From Vallitalea pronyensis (lineage in GTDB: Bacteria > Bacillota > Clostridia > Lachnospirales > Vallitaleaceae): DNA of 64,000 bases. The notes under the pieces were generated by a model, which was given only the letters and a program-made list of their open reading frames with translations, was not told the DNA's origin and ran no database searches. The position numbers and the translations under genes were made by a program. The stretch is from contig NZ_CP058649.1 in NCBI RefSeq assembly GCF_018141445.1, positions 2,561,001 through 2,625,000 on the forward strand, given 5' to 3'. Shown here in pieces: positions 18,365 to 26,689 of the stretch. The stretch's first letter is position 1; each line of letters starts with the position of its first letter.

Positions 18365-18634
18365 ATTGAACCGTGAACACTTTTATAAAGTGGCTGTGAA
18401 CAAAGTAGACAATTTTTATAGTAGTGTTCACAGTATTGTCAACTGAAACAAATCTAGTAAAATCAATGGTTTGAATAGGGGCGGTATACATTGTGAACAA
18501 AAATAGTTATTTATATAATATATTTAATTAAAGGGATATACATATACCCGACCCGCATAATACGCATATATGTATATATATAGAAAAAATGGATACATTG
18601 TACACCTCCCTTTAGAATAGAAAGGCGGTATAAC
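18365..18634. other. Gene-free AT-rich stretch with GTGAACA repeats
   Basis: No gene is seen. GTGAACA occurs at 18373, 18396 and 18493 and inverted at 18425-18431; the first and the inverted copy can form a 9-bp stem. Runs of TATA follow up to 18590. The repeats could be protein-binding sites or a replication-related array; nothing decides this. Confidence 0.4.
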
Positions 18635-18910
18635 ATGAAAGCGATTAAAGGATTTTTTAGTCATATTAAGAACCTGGAACAAGAGGAATTAGAGCAATTC
18701 TTTTTTGAGTTGGAGTCAGAGCTGAGAAGACTAAGATTATTGATCCGTTGTTGTGAATCAAAAATTGAAAGTATAGATCCTTATTCTGATGATTTTGAAA
18801 GACTTGTCGATGACATAAATAATAACGAGAGAAAAGCAGATACTGTTTGCTGGAAGGTAATGGTAACAAGAGTTGAAATAAACCAAAGAAAGGACAGATA
18901 CATCTGTTAA
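18635..18910 (+). CDS. Hypothetical 91-residue protein of the island
   Basis: I do not recognise a family. The product is acidic and helical; residues about 12-50 (NLEQEELEQFFFELESELRR) look like a coiled coil, and three cysteines are present. The ribosome binding site AAAGGCGG lies before the ATG. It follows the broken replication gene and precedes the broken DUF6075-like gene, where phage-like elements often carry small accessory proteins. Confidence 0.6.
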   Translation: MKAIKGFFSHIKNLEQEELEQFFFELESELRRLRLLIRCCESKIESIDPYSDDFERLVDDINNNERKADTVCWKVMVTRVEINQRKDRYIC

Positions 18911-18931
18911 TACAGTATAGGAGGCTCACCC

Positions 18932-19286
18932 ATGAAATTCATAGACAATAACCACCAGGTAATTTTCAATCAATACATAGATAAGGACGATACATCAATT
19001 CATGATGTGGAAAGATATGCTCTATTCTACATCATAGCAGGTTGTAAGAATCTAAGAGAAAAGGGAATACAATCCTTTTATGACTTTTGAGGAAGGAGTT
19101 ATCAGGACAGAAGCATTTCAAGATATAGACCTTTGTACGAGTAGTAGGAATCTGTTAGAATTAGCCTTTAATCTGTACAACAATTATGAGGGAGATAGTA
19201 AAACAACCGTACTGGACATGTTCTATGGATTGGATGAACAAAATTTTCAAGTGGCTATGGGAGCAATAAAGTATAGGTGTTCTTAA
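18932..19286 (+). pseudogene. DUF6075-like protein, frameshifted
   Basis: The 5' frame begins MKFIDNNHQVIFNQYI and runs about 51 codons to a TGA at 19087-19089. The next frame continues DFEEGVIRTEAFQDIDLCTSSRNLLELAFNLYNNY and ends at 19286. Removing one T from the TTTT run at 19084-19087 joins the two into a protein of about 117 residues. That resembles DUF6075 proteins of Firmicutes mobile elements (N-terminal MKFxDxxHxxFY, later RxxxLAFNLYN). The function is unknown. A 62-bp stretch near its 3' end recurs, diverged, at 35168-35229 outside the island. Confidence 0.7.
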
Positions 19287-19305
19287 GTTAGGCTGTATAG
19301 TAAAA

Positions 19306-19328
19306 GGGTCACACCAGTAATGTGACCC
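19306..19328 (+). terminator. Hairpin after the DUF6075-like gene
   Basis: GGGTCACA (19306-19313) pairs exactly with TGTGACCC (19321-19328). A second inverted repeat follows, ACCAGGTAGGCT (19339-19350) with AGCTTACCTGGT (19379-19390). Confidence 0.5.
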
Positions 19329-19428
19329 TCATAATTTAACCAGGTAGGCTAAACCATATTCTTATCAAATATTATTATAGCTTACCTGGTACATAAAATC
19401 AAATTAAAATTACCAGGAGGATGAAAGC

Positions 19429-19749
19429 ATGGCTAAAAAAACATTTGAAAAATCAATAGAAAAGATGATGAGAGACTTAGGTATGGGAGATTATCAAATG
19501 TACCTAGAAAACAGGGTAACAGAGCTTGAAAAGGAATTAAAAGAGATAGATAAATCTTTATATCATACCAAACGTAATCAACTATATTTTGAACAGTTAA
19601 AGCAGCTTGGTAAGGCAGGATTAGCGATTGAAGAAAATATTAATTGGGTAGCATGGTTTGAGAATCAGCATATGTATGAGAGAGGTTTTAAGGATGCATT
19701 GAAGTTTATTAATAATGCTATTATGCTATTACAAAGCTTAGATGATTAA
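19429..19749 (+). CDS. Hypothetical 106-residue coiled-coil protein
   Basis: No family recognised. Residues about 22-60 form a predicted coiled coil (NRVTELEKELKEIDKSL), and the C-terminus is helical (GFKDALKFINNAIMLLQ). A strong ribosome binding site (CCAGGAGGAT) and a clean terminator (19765-19790) suggest a real monocistronic gene. It is the last protein gene of the island's early block before a 1.8-kb gene-poor region. Confidence 0.65.
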   Translation: MAKKTFEKSIEKMMRDLGMGDYQMYLENRVTELEKELKEIDKSLYHTKRNQLYFEQLKQLGKAGLAIEENINWVAWFENQHMYERGFKDALKFINNAIMLLQSLDD

Positions 19750-19764
19750 AATACATACTTTTAC

Positions 19765-19790
19765 AAAGGGAGACTTAGGTCTCCTTTTTA
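19765..19790 (+). terminator. Terminator after the coiled-coil gene
   Basis: GGAGAC and GTCTCC form a compact stem around TTAG, followed by a TTTTT run; flanking AAA/TTT extends the stem. Confidence 0.8.
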
Positions 19791-20068
19791 TTGACGTAAA
19801 GTATATTGATGGTATAACAACGAATACACGTGATTAAATCCATTATATACCAAAACATTATAACATATAGGACAGGCTATTAAAATGAAAAATAAAGATA
19901 TAAATGAAAGTTTTAGAGGCATATAGATTTACTGTATTATGAGACGTGTATAATATAGGAGAGATTGATATCTCAAATGGTTTAAAAAGCAAATATGAAG
20001 TCGTGTTTATATAATCTGTAAACGGTTATACTGAATAATGTCTAATATTTAAAAGCAAAGACGGTGTG

Positions 20069-20097
20069 TTGACATTGTATGTCTTACTTGATATAAT
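20069..20097 (+). promoter_or_regulatory. Consensus promoter for an antisense RNA
   Basis: TTGACA (20069-20074) and TATAAT (20092-20097) with 17-base spacing form a perfect consensus promoter that drives no protein gene. It points at a bidirectional terminator at 20205-20247, opposite a small toxin-like gene. Confidence 0.8.
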
Positions 20098-20103
20098 ATA
20101 GTA

Positions 20104-20247
20104 TCTCCAGTATTATTAAGGTAAATCAAAGTTGTTTAAAACGGTATTAAGAAAAAGTAAGCAATTAGCCGAGCAATTGGCGATCATATTTTATAAAGTG
20201 AAAAAATAATCACAGTCCTACTGGCAGGCAGGTGTGATTATTTTTTT
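20104..20247 (+). ncRNA. Putative antitoxin or convergent small RNA
   Basis: A transcript of about 145 nt is predicted from the consensus promoter to the T-run of the hairpin AATAATCACA/TGTGATTATT (20205-20242). It converges tail-to-tail with the toxin-like gene. Its segment 20155-20184 (AAGTAAGCAATTA, then GCAATTGGCGAT) resembles the toxin-side leader read on the other strand at 20393-20358. The two RNAs therefore share sequence as well as overlapping 3' ends. RNA function is inferred by analogy with type I toxin-antitoxin loci. Confidence 0.5.
20205..20247. terminator. Bidirectional terminator shared by toxin and small RNA
   Basis: A-rich flank, 10-bp perfect stem (20205-20214 with 20233-20242), then seven Ts; the toxin stop codon lies inside the stem. 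The symmetry of A and T runs fits termination in both directions. Confidence 0.75.
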
Positions 20248-20327
20248 GTCTTTTTTGCCGTATCTATGATGGCGATGACTAGCATCGCAAATAATATCAT
20301 TAGAGATAACGTCTCAAATGTAGACAT
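20238..20327 (-). CDS. Holin-like toxin peptide, type I TA-like
   Basis: A 29-residue peptide starting MSTFETLSLMILFAMLVIAI and ending with a Lys-rich tail (DTAKKTKK). It has one hydrophobic helix after a short MSTFET head and a positively charged end, the pattern of putative holin-like toxins (Hol_Tox) and of TxpA/BsrG-type membrane toxins. A strong ribosome binding site (AAGGGGGTGA) precedes ATG 20327, and a -10 TATAAT on the minus strand lies at 20403-20398. It faces a consensus promoter across a shared terminator. Toxicity and antisense control are inferred from architecture. Confidence 0.65.
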   Translation of the reverse strand: MSTFETLSLMILFAMLVIAIIDTAKKTKK

Positions 20328-20439
20328 GGGCGTCACCCCCTTATCTTTTGTGGGAGTATCGCCAAATCACCCTGCATAATTGCTTACTTTCAAGACTATT
20401 ATACACTATTGCTTATATTTTTTACAGAATAATTTATTT

Positions 20440-21600
20440 CTTTAATGCTTTTATGCCATTCATTTATGATACAAAGATAAATACTATGTATTATGTGTTG
20501 TACACCTAAGGTATTGTGATAGAGCACCGTAAGAAATCGTAAGGTAACAGATAGGAATAAAATGCACTATTATGCTAACAAATGCTAATCTAAAAAAGCT
20601 ATTAGCTTCTCATTAAAATCTAATCAGATTCGCAATCGATTGCCGATTTCTATTTGCAACGTTGCGTTTATCCTATTGCAACGTTGCAATTAAGAATGTT
20701 GACCAATGTTGACATTAAGACGTTCCCATAAGTGGACATGATGGTGTTGTAAAATGTGGTATGAATATGACTGTGAAATGAGTTAAATGGTAACGCTGAA
20801 TGGTAACGTTACTTATCAGTAACCCTTGTAAATCCTTGTAAGTTCTTGATAATTGTCTTGGTTGGTAAGGGTAAAAAGGAATGGAACGTTCCGAACGTTT
20901 GGAACGCTCTAAATAGATTGTAACAGTAGTCAAAATCAAGTAAATATCATACGTTACCACCAATTTAAAAACCAAACGAATCGCAACGATGACACTAAGA
21001 AATACTAGTATTTGCTAAGGTTTAAAGATAGGCTAACACCTACATGTGTAAAATAAGGTGGTATCTGTAAAAGACCGAGTGTCAAAGGTAATTTTCACAG
21101 GGCGTGAAAAATTTGAAAATTAAAGGGAAGTTATTAGAACAGTGGATAAATCTAATATTATATTTACTTTGGATAGGCATAGTATGCAAATCCAAACCAT
21201 AATTGCAGGAGTATAGGACAATACAATTTTGGACTGTCCAAAATACAGTCTGCATGTAATGAGTTAATCCATCGTATAATATACACTATATACATACATT
21301 GTATGTGAATATATATACTAATATTTGATGGTATTGTGTATGGTTATTCATTAATTGGCTTATTTATTCCCATATTCACGAAGTTTTAGCTATGAATACA
21401 ACCCTGTTATTCGCATAAGCTGACTTTTGCGCATAGTTATGTGAAATTAAGTGAATTAATTAAAAAAATATTCTCATATATAACTAAATATGTTACAATA
21501 TAGTAAAATTTGTTATAATAGTTTTGTTTATATAATTTTTCTATGCATGATTTAGTAAATTTGTTCTGTGGAGAAATTTGTTTTGAAGTAGTTATTCCTA
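20440..21600. other. Gene-poor region with dense short palindromes
   Basis: No convincing gene is seen. Between 20632 and 20906 short palindromes and doublets crowd together: GCAATCGATTGC (20632), TTGCAACGTTGC (20654 and 20676-20689), AATGTTGAC twice (20695, 20705), TGGTAACG twice (20788, 20801), GTAACGTTAC (20803), CCTTGTAA twice (20824, 20834), GGAACGTTCC (20883). Such patterns can mark decayed phage genes (for example a small-terminase or Rrp5-like gene on the minus strand) or protein-binding arrays. 21000-21600 is AT-rich and featureless to me. Confidence 0.5.
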
Positions 21601-21653
21601 TTGGACTTACGTCAATACAGTAGACACAAAAAGTTTAACTTTTCTATTTGACC

Positions 21654-22448
21654 CTAAGCAGCATCGTAAGCTGATTGAGGTGTCATATAATTAACTGCAC
21701 TGTGAATCCTTTCTCTGTTGTACCAGGATTCAATATATTCAAATATTGCTTTACTAGCAATATTGAAATCATAATAATGGTGATGATGTACCTCTTCTTT
21801 TTTAAGCACCGAATGAAAAGATTCTATACAAGCATTATCATACGGATTACCTTTACCACTAAATGATTGTAGCATGTTTTTTCTGGCGATATAGTTCATA
21901 AACTGATGGCTTGTATATTGAGTACCAAGGTCTGTTTGGATGATAATACCCGATGTATCCTCAACATTTAAACAAGCATTTTCTACAGCTTTTATGGCTA
22001 AATCACTGGTCATTTTTTGTCCATACGCATAGCCCATTATTTTTTTGCTATAGAGATCCATTACTGAAGCTAAGTAAGTCCAACCATCTTTAATCGTATG
22101 AATATAGGTGATGTCAGTACACCATTTTTGATTAATTGTATCTGCATCAAATGCTTGATTCAATAGATTTTCACGTTCCATGACAGGTGCTTTTGAAGAC
22201 AGTGGTTTATACTTCTTGACAACGATAGAACGTATTCCTAAAGAAGCCATATATCTTTGAACTCTTTTTAAACTAATAGATTTTCCATCTTTTAAAAGCA
22301 TTTTGTGAATTTTAGGTGCACCATAGCGTTTTTTGCTTTTATAATATGTTTTCAAAATATCTTCTTGAAGTTGTTGACGCTCAAGTATTCTTTTTGAAGG
22401 CACACTAAGTAGAGCTTTATAATAAGTACTTCTAGGAAATTTCAACAC
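21654..22448 (-). CDS. IS3-family transposase OrfB (DDE integrase)
   Basis: A 264-residue rve-type catalytic part, with an HTH_21 region first (KTYYKSKKRYGAPKIHKML), then the DDE residues: D in CTDITYIHT, D in IIQTDLGTQY and E in NPYDNACIESFHSVLKKE. It ends NYMTPQSAYDAA. The reading frame continues upstream without a stop to the slippery A7 at the end of OrfA, so the active product is probably the OrfAB fusion made by -1 frameshifting. The gene looks complete. Confidence 0.9.
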   Translation of the reverse strand: MLKFPRSTYYKALLSVPSKRILERQQLQEDILKTYYKSKKRYGAPKIHKMLLKDGKSISLKRVQRYMASLGIRSIVVKKYKPLSSKAPVMERENLLNQAFDADTINQKWCTDITYIHTIKDGWTYLASVMDLYSKKIMGYAYGQKMTSDLAIKAVENACLNVEDTSGIIIQTDLGTQYTSHQFMNYIARKNMLQSFSGKGNPYDNACIESFHSVLKKEEVHHHHYYDFNIASKAIFEYIESWYNRERIHSAVNYMTPQSAYDAA

Positions 22449-22510
22449 TTTACATATAAGCTTTACAGTATATTTTTCACGATATTTAGTAATGAATTTG
22501 ACAAGTTCAT

Positions 22511-22786
22511 TTAGTGTTTTTTTGCGAATATGGCGGTAGCTTTTTTTAATATTTCATTCTCCATCTCAAGTTCAGCAATACGCTTTTTCATTGATTGATA
22601 ATCTTTAGCGGACATTGTCTCATCCTCAGAAACTTTAATTGGAGAAAGATTATTAATCCACTTATAGATAGTTACTGTTGCTACGCCATACTCACTACTT
22701 AATGCCGATACGGGTTTCCCGGCATTATACAGCTCAACAATTTGTTGCTTAAATTCATCAGAATATCTGTTACCTGTTTTGGACAT
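22511..22786 (-). CDS. IS3-family OrfA with -1 frameshift site
   Basis: A 91-residue HTH_Tnp_1 protein (RYSDEFKQQIVELYNAGKPV; leucine-zipper MKKRIAELEMENEILKKA). Near the 3' end the minus strand reads GCAAAAAAACAC. Slipping back one base at the A7 changes KKH-stop into KKTLNELVKFITKYREKYTV, continuing directly into OrfB. This is the standard programmed frameshift of IS3-family elements. Confidence 0.9.
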   Translation of the reverse strand: MSKTGNRYSDEFKQQIVELYNAGKPVSALSSEYGVATVTIYKWINNLSPIKVSEDETMSAKDYQSMKKRIAELEMENEILKKATAIFAKKH

Positions 22787-23008
22787 TGTTTAACACTCCT
22801 TTTCTTATAAACATTTTATCGTGTTAAACTTTTCGTGTCCACACTTATATACTAACACCATATTACAAAAATATTGTAATGAAAATAGAATATCATCAAG
22901 ATTGAAGGTAATTATAAGATATTAATCAACATATTATAAGATATAAATGTTATTGAAATTTTTGATAGATATATTAAGAATATAAACGATTTGTAAGATG
23001 GTGATATA

Positions 23009-23239
23009 ATGGATAAGCTAGACTTTGAAGAAAAATTAAAACAGAAACCAATTTTTTATTATAAAAATAAAAAAGTAGTTGTAAAAAACTATTTGAGAAT
23101 TTTCGGGTTTGTAGAGGTTTATTGTTGTTCTGACCATGATACCTTTTGTATTTCAATAGGAGCATTACATAATACAAAGTTAAATGTTAGATTAATTGAT
23201 ATTGATGTTATATACAATAATGACAAGGGAGCGTTATAA
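23009..23239 (+). CDS. Hypothetical 76-residue first gene of the ABC-3C-like operon
   Basis: I do not recognise a family. The product is small, basic in its first third (KLKQKPIFYYKNKKVVVKNY) and has a CC pair (VYCCSDHD). A modest ribosome binding site (GGTGA) precedes ATG 23009, and its stop is one base before the start of the next gene, so it belongs to the same transcription and translation unit. It could be a regulator or small accessory factor of the system that follows. Confidence 0.55.
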   Translation: MDKLDFEEKLKQKPIFYYKNKKVVVKNYLRIFGFVEVYCCSDHDTFCISIGALHNTKLNVRLIDIDVIYNNDKGAL

Positions 23240-23240
23240 T

Positions 23241-24161
23241 TTGATAAAAATGAGTTTTGGGGAATTTGAAGGAGATTCATGGGAAGATCTATGTCAACGA
23301 TGTTTTTATATGAAGTATGAAGACGAGGGATATACACGTATACCAGCAGAGTATAAAGGCGACTTGGGTATAGAGGGATATACTAAAGATGGAATAGTAT
23401 TTCAATGTTATTGTCCTGATGCTGACTATACTGCAGATGATATGTACACACATATGCGTAAAAAAATAACGAACGATTTGAAAAGATTAATTGAAACGAA
23501 AGACCTTCTTGTTGAAAAATATATTTGCATGTCAATTCGTAAATGGTGTTTTGTTGTTCCTTATTTTAATAACCGTATGCTAATTGAACATTGTAATAAA
23601 AAAAAGAAACAAATTCTAAAACAGAAGCATACAGGAATATCAGAGGATTTTGATATACAGATTTTAGAAGCAAAAGCATTTATGAAACAAATTGATCATC
23701 TTGTACATAATAATGATAGCTATCAGCTTAACTATACAGTTAAATATGAGGGGAATAGGGACTGGTCATTTTGTAAGTCTTTTTTAGTAAAAAATATATA
23801 TAAAAAAATCCAAGTTCTAATGCCAGATAACAAAGAAGTCATAGATAAAGTTGTTGGTATTTATATGGAATTTTACTTAAGGGGTTATGAAGCATTAAAT
23901 AAATTGCAAGAAAGACATCCAGATAGCTATGAAAAACTTATGCGTATAAAAAATAATCATGAAAAAAATGTTGAAATAGAGTGTTTGCTGAATAACCCAG
24001 ATACTATAAGCAACAAGGATTTATTTGAAAAAATTACGAATCAATTCTCACAAAAGTTAACTAATGAATTTAGTGTACCTTTTTCACCAGAAATGATTGA
24101 TGCATTAAAAAATCAAATTGTCAGTAGTTGGTTATTAGAATGTCCAATGAGTTTTAAATAG
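23241..24161 (+). CDS. Putative nuclease-fold effector of an ABC-three-component system
   Basis: A 306-residue protein. The N-terminal region resembles Mrr/PD-(D/E)xK-type folds: WEDLCQRCF helix, then GDLGIEGYTKDGIVFQCYCP with D41, E45 and Q55-C-Y57. In active nucleases a Lys usually stands where Tyr57 is, so catalysis is doubtful or different. The C-terminal half is helical, as in effector subunits coupled to ABC-3C ATPases. TTG 23241 is chosen because AAGGGAG lies 10 bases upstream; ATG 23250 is an alternative. Fifteen bases separate it from the middle-component-like gene. Role as effector is inference from gene order and motifs. Confidence 0.6.
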   Translation: MIKMSFGEFEGDSWEDLCQRCFYMKYEDEGYTRIPAEYKGDLGIEGYTKDGIVFQCYCPDADYTADDMYTHMRKKITNDLKRLIETKDLLVEKYICMSIRKWCFVVPYFNNRMLIEHCNKKKKQILKQKHTGISEDFDIQILEAKAFMKQIDHLVHNNDSYQLNYTVKYEGNRDWSFCKSFLVKNIYKKIQVLMPDNKEVIDKVVGIYMEFYLRGYEALNKLQERHPDSYEKLMRIKNNHEKNVEIECLLNNPDTISNKDLFEKITNQFSQKLTNEFSVPFSPEMIDALKNQIVSSWLLECPMSFK

Positions 24162-24176
24162 GCGGGAGGAAAGAGT

Positions 24177-24638
24177 ATGGGTATAGATATTATATCAGAT
24201 GAAATCAATGAAATATTCTTTGAACGAAAACCTATTCCGGTGCCTTATAATTATAGAATAATATATAAATTATCTCAAATTGTGTTGATAATAAACCTAT
24301 CAAATAGAACAGGTAACTGTTCTGTGTTAAAATTACATGTACTGTCGAGTGCATTATCATCAGATGAAGAAATGAGTAGATTGGTCTATTTTCTTGAAAA
24401 TAAGGTTTTGGTCAAGTATCCATTCATTCGTATGGAGCCGGCATTGAACCGTGCTATTAATTATGGTCTTGCGGAAGGAATAATCAATCAGAGAAATGAT
24501 GGAAAAATTTTTGTTACTAATAAAGGCGAAAATTTATATAACTGTTTAATGGAAGACCTAGAAATAATGGTTAGAGATAAAGAGTTTTTAAGTAAATTTG
24601 GGAAAAAAGTAACTGATAAGTTTCTAAGTATAAAGTAG
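24177..24638 (+). CDS. ABC-three-component middle-component-like protein
   Basis: A 153-residue cytoplasmic protein placed between the putative effector and the SMC-like ATPase. Its C-terminal half looks like a small winged helix (LNRAINYGLAEGIINQRNDG followed by KIFVTNKGENLYNCL), and its N-terminal part has NRTGNCSVLKLHVLSSAL. This matches the general form of ABC-3C middle components, which bridge ATPase and effector. Ribosome binding site GGGAGGA. The assignment relies on size, fold impression and position. Confidence 0.6.
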   Translation: MGIDIISDEINEIFFERKPIPVPYNYRIIYKLSQIVLIINLSNRTGNCSVLKLHVLSSALSSDEEMSRLVYFLENKVLVKYPFIRMEPALNRAINYGLAEGIINQRNDGKIFVTNKGENLYNCLMEDLEIMVRDKEFLSKFGKKVTDKFLSIK

Positions 24639-24653
24639 ATAGGGGTACTTCAC

Positions 24654-26666
24654 ATGAAGATAAATAGGATAAAAGTAATAATTCAAACGAATAACGGTCG
24701 ATTTGGTGCAGATCACTCATTTACTGAGGGGTTAAATCTAATTGGTACAGATGGTAAAAACACACAAGGAAAAAGCTCAATAATTGAATGTATGTTCTAC
24801 GCATTAGGACTAGAAGAAATTTTATCAGGTCAAAATGATAAAGCATTAAAACCTTCTCTAAAATCTATATTGGAATACAATAATGTGGATTATAATGTTA
24901 TTGAGTCTGATGTATATTTAGAAATTGAAAATGAAAAGTCTAAGAATATAACAATAAGGCGTTCAATTAAAAATTCACTAAGAGATAACAAGCTCGTATC
25001 TGTGTATGAGGGCGATTTAGATAATAGTCTAAATAAAGATATAGACTATGAAGATATGTATGTACACGATGGAGGAGCAGCTACTAATAAAAGAGGATTT
25101 CACAAGTATCTTGAGGAATTTTTAGATTGGCAGCTACCAATGGTAGATACCTATGATGGTAAGGAGGTTAAACTGTACCTTCAGGCACTAGCCCCGGTTT
25201 TTTTTACAGAACAAAAGAGAGGGTGGGGCGATTTAATTGCTCCGTTAAATCATAAGTATAAAATTAAAGAGAGTCGGAAAAAAATAGTTGAATATATGTT
25301 AGCTTTTGATACATTAGAGTTAGAGAAAGAATATTATGCTCTTAAAAAAAGAGAAAAGGAAGCTAAAGCACAATGGAAAGATAAATACGTAGGATTATAT
25401 GAAAGAGTAACGTCAGCTGGATTTGTATTAGAAGGAATTGCCAAAAATCCAATGACGGATAATCCAAATTTGAAGATGTTTAAAAGATACGATAATAGGT
25501 TAATATCGTTTGCAACATATAAAGAAATTGTGGAAAATAAACTAAGAACAATTAATGAACAATTAGAGTGTGATTTCGATGAACAAATTGATGAAATAAA
25601 TACAAAAAGATTAACTAAGTTAATAGAAGAATATAATAATGTTGAAAAATTGATAAAAGAGAACAAACAGTCATTAAGCAATCTTAGAAATGACGTGAAT
25701 GTAATAGAAGAGAGACTGGGTATAATACTCAATGATCTTAGTGATAATAAAGATGCGCTCAAAATCTCTAGGTATGGATCCGTTAAAAACTGGAGCATTA
25801 TAAAATGTGTATGTCCCACATGTAGTCAAACAATCAATGACAGCTTATTACCAAATGACATTGATGCAAAAACAATGTCTATTGAAGAGAATATAAATTA
25901 CTTAAAATCCCAAAAAGAGTTGTTCGAGTTTTCATTACATAATAAGAAAAAAGAATTATTAGATACAGAAAGCCTTATTGAAGAAAAAACTATAAAACTT
26001 AGTTCGATTTCAAAAGAAATTAGAGCATTAAAAAGTCAATATATAACTAATACAAGTAATTCAAGTGAGAGTTTTATACGGCAAAAAATTAGCATAGAGG
26101 ATGAAATTGAAGATATGTTAAAGCTAGAATCATATGTGTTAGAGGTCACGAATTATTACGTTGAATTAATCAAAGAATGGAAATTAATTATTGAAGAACT
26201 AAATGAAATACCTAGCGATATGTATTCAATAGAAGATAAGAAAAAGCTTACCTTATTACGAAATCTATATTATAGTTATTTACTTAAATTCAATTTTGAA
26301 AGTATTAAATTCGATAAAGCTGAATTAGATTTCAATAATAGTAGTTATTCACCTGCGGTAAATGGTTTTGATATAAAATATGATTCATCGGCAAGTGATA
26401 ATATTAGATCAATATGGGCATATAAATTAGCATTAAGTCAAATAGCATCTAAAGATGGAAGACATATTGGGTTCATGGTTTTTGACGAACCTGGACAGCA
26501 AAAGGCAATTAATAATGATGTGCGTAGTTTAATTCATGAATTAGCTGATGCTAACGTACAAGTTATTGTTGGTATAACCATTGAAGACGAGTTAGTTATT
26601 GATCAGGCTGATGAGTATGGGTATAATCTAATTATGCTTAAAAATAAGGCATTTCGACCAGTGTGA
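24654..26666 (+). CDS. Rad50/SMC-like ATPase of the ABC-3C-like system
   Basis: A 670-residue ABC ATPase of the SMC/RecN/Rad50 type. Walker A is GKNTQGKS (34-41). Long coiled coils run from about 225 to 380 and 400 to 540, joined by a zinc-hook-like CPTC at 387-390. The C-terminal lobe has FMVFDEPGQQKA (Walker B, D-E about 611-612) and a late VIVGITIED segment. ATPases of this design drive several anti-phage systems in which DNA-end or replication-intermediate sensing triggers an effector. It is the last gene of the four-gene operon, inside the mobile island, where defence cargo is common. The reading frame is intact, unlike most island backbone genes. Confidence 0.8.
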   Translation: MKINRIKVIIQTNNGRFGADHSFTEGLNLIGTDGKNTQGKSSIIECMFYALGLEEILSGQNDKALKPSLKSILEYNNVDYNVIESDVYLEIENEKSKNITIRRSIKNSLRDNKLVSVYEGDLDNSLNKDIDYEDMYVHDGGAATNKRGFHKYLEEFLDWQLPMVDTYDGKEVKLYLQALAPVFFTEQKRGWGDLIAPLNHKYKIKESRKKIVEYMLAFDTLELEKEYYALKKREKEAKAQWKDKYVGLYERVTSAGFVLEGIAKNPMTDNPNLKMFKRYDNRLISFATYKEIVENKLRTINEQLECDFDEQIDEINTKRLTKLIEEYNNVEKLIKENKQSLSNLRNDVNVIEERLGIILNDLSDNKDALKISRYGSVKNWSIIKCVCPTCSQTINDSLLPNDIDAKTMSIEENINYLKSQKELFEFSLHNKKKELLDTESLIEEKTIKLSSISKEIRALKSQYITNTSNSSESFIRQKISIEDEIEDMLKLESYVLEVTNYYVELIKEWKLIIEELNEIPSDMYSIEDKKKLTLLRNLYYSYLLKFNFESIKFDKAELDFNNSSYSPAVNGFDIKYDSSASDNIRSIWAYKLALSQIASKDGRHIGFMVFDEPGQQKAINNDVRSLIHELADANVQVIVGITIEDELVIDQADEYGYNLIMLKNKAFRPV

Positions 26667-26689
26667 AAATTATAAGCTGAGGGTTAATT

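Larger units (their letters stand above)
21621..22841 (-). mobile_element. IS3-family insertion sequence, apparently intact
   Basis: Two overlapping-frame transposase genes lie between 19-bp terminal inverted repeats: TAGACACAAAAAGTTTAAC (21621-21639) and the inverse of TGGACACGAAAAGTTTAAC (22823-22841), 17 of 19 matching. Length is about 1.22 kb, normal for the family. No clear short target duplication can be read next to these ends, so exact borders may shift by a few bases. It sits inside the guaA island, between the gene-poor region and the ABC-3C-like operon. Confidence 0.85.

Noticed and set aside
20632..20906. CRISPR array or iteron origin
   Set aside because: Repeats are of different sequence and irregular spacing; there is no constant repeat-spacer pattern and no replication initiator gene beside it.
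20715..20975. Minus-strand ORF of 86 codons in the palindrome-dense region
   Set aside because: Composition is repetitive, there is no ribosome binding site, and other frames look equally coding-like; kept only as a possible decayed phage gene.
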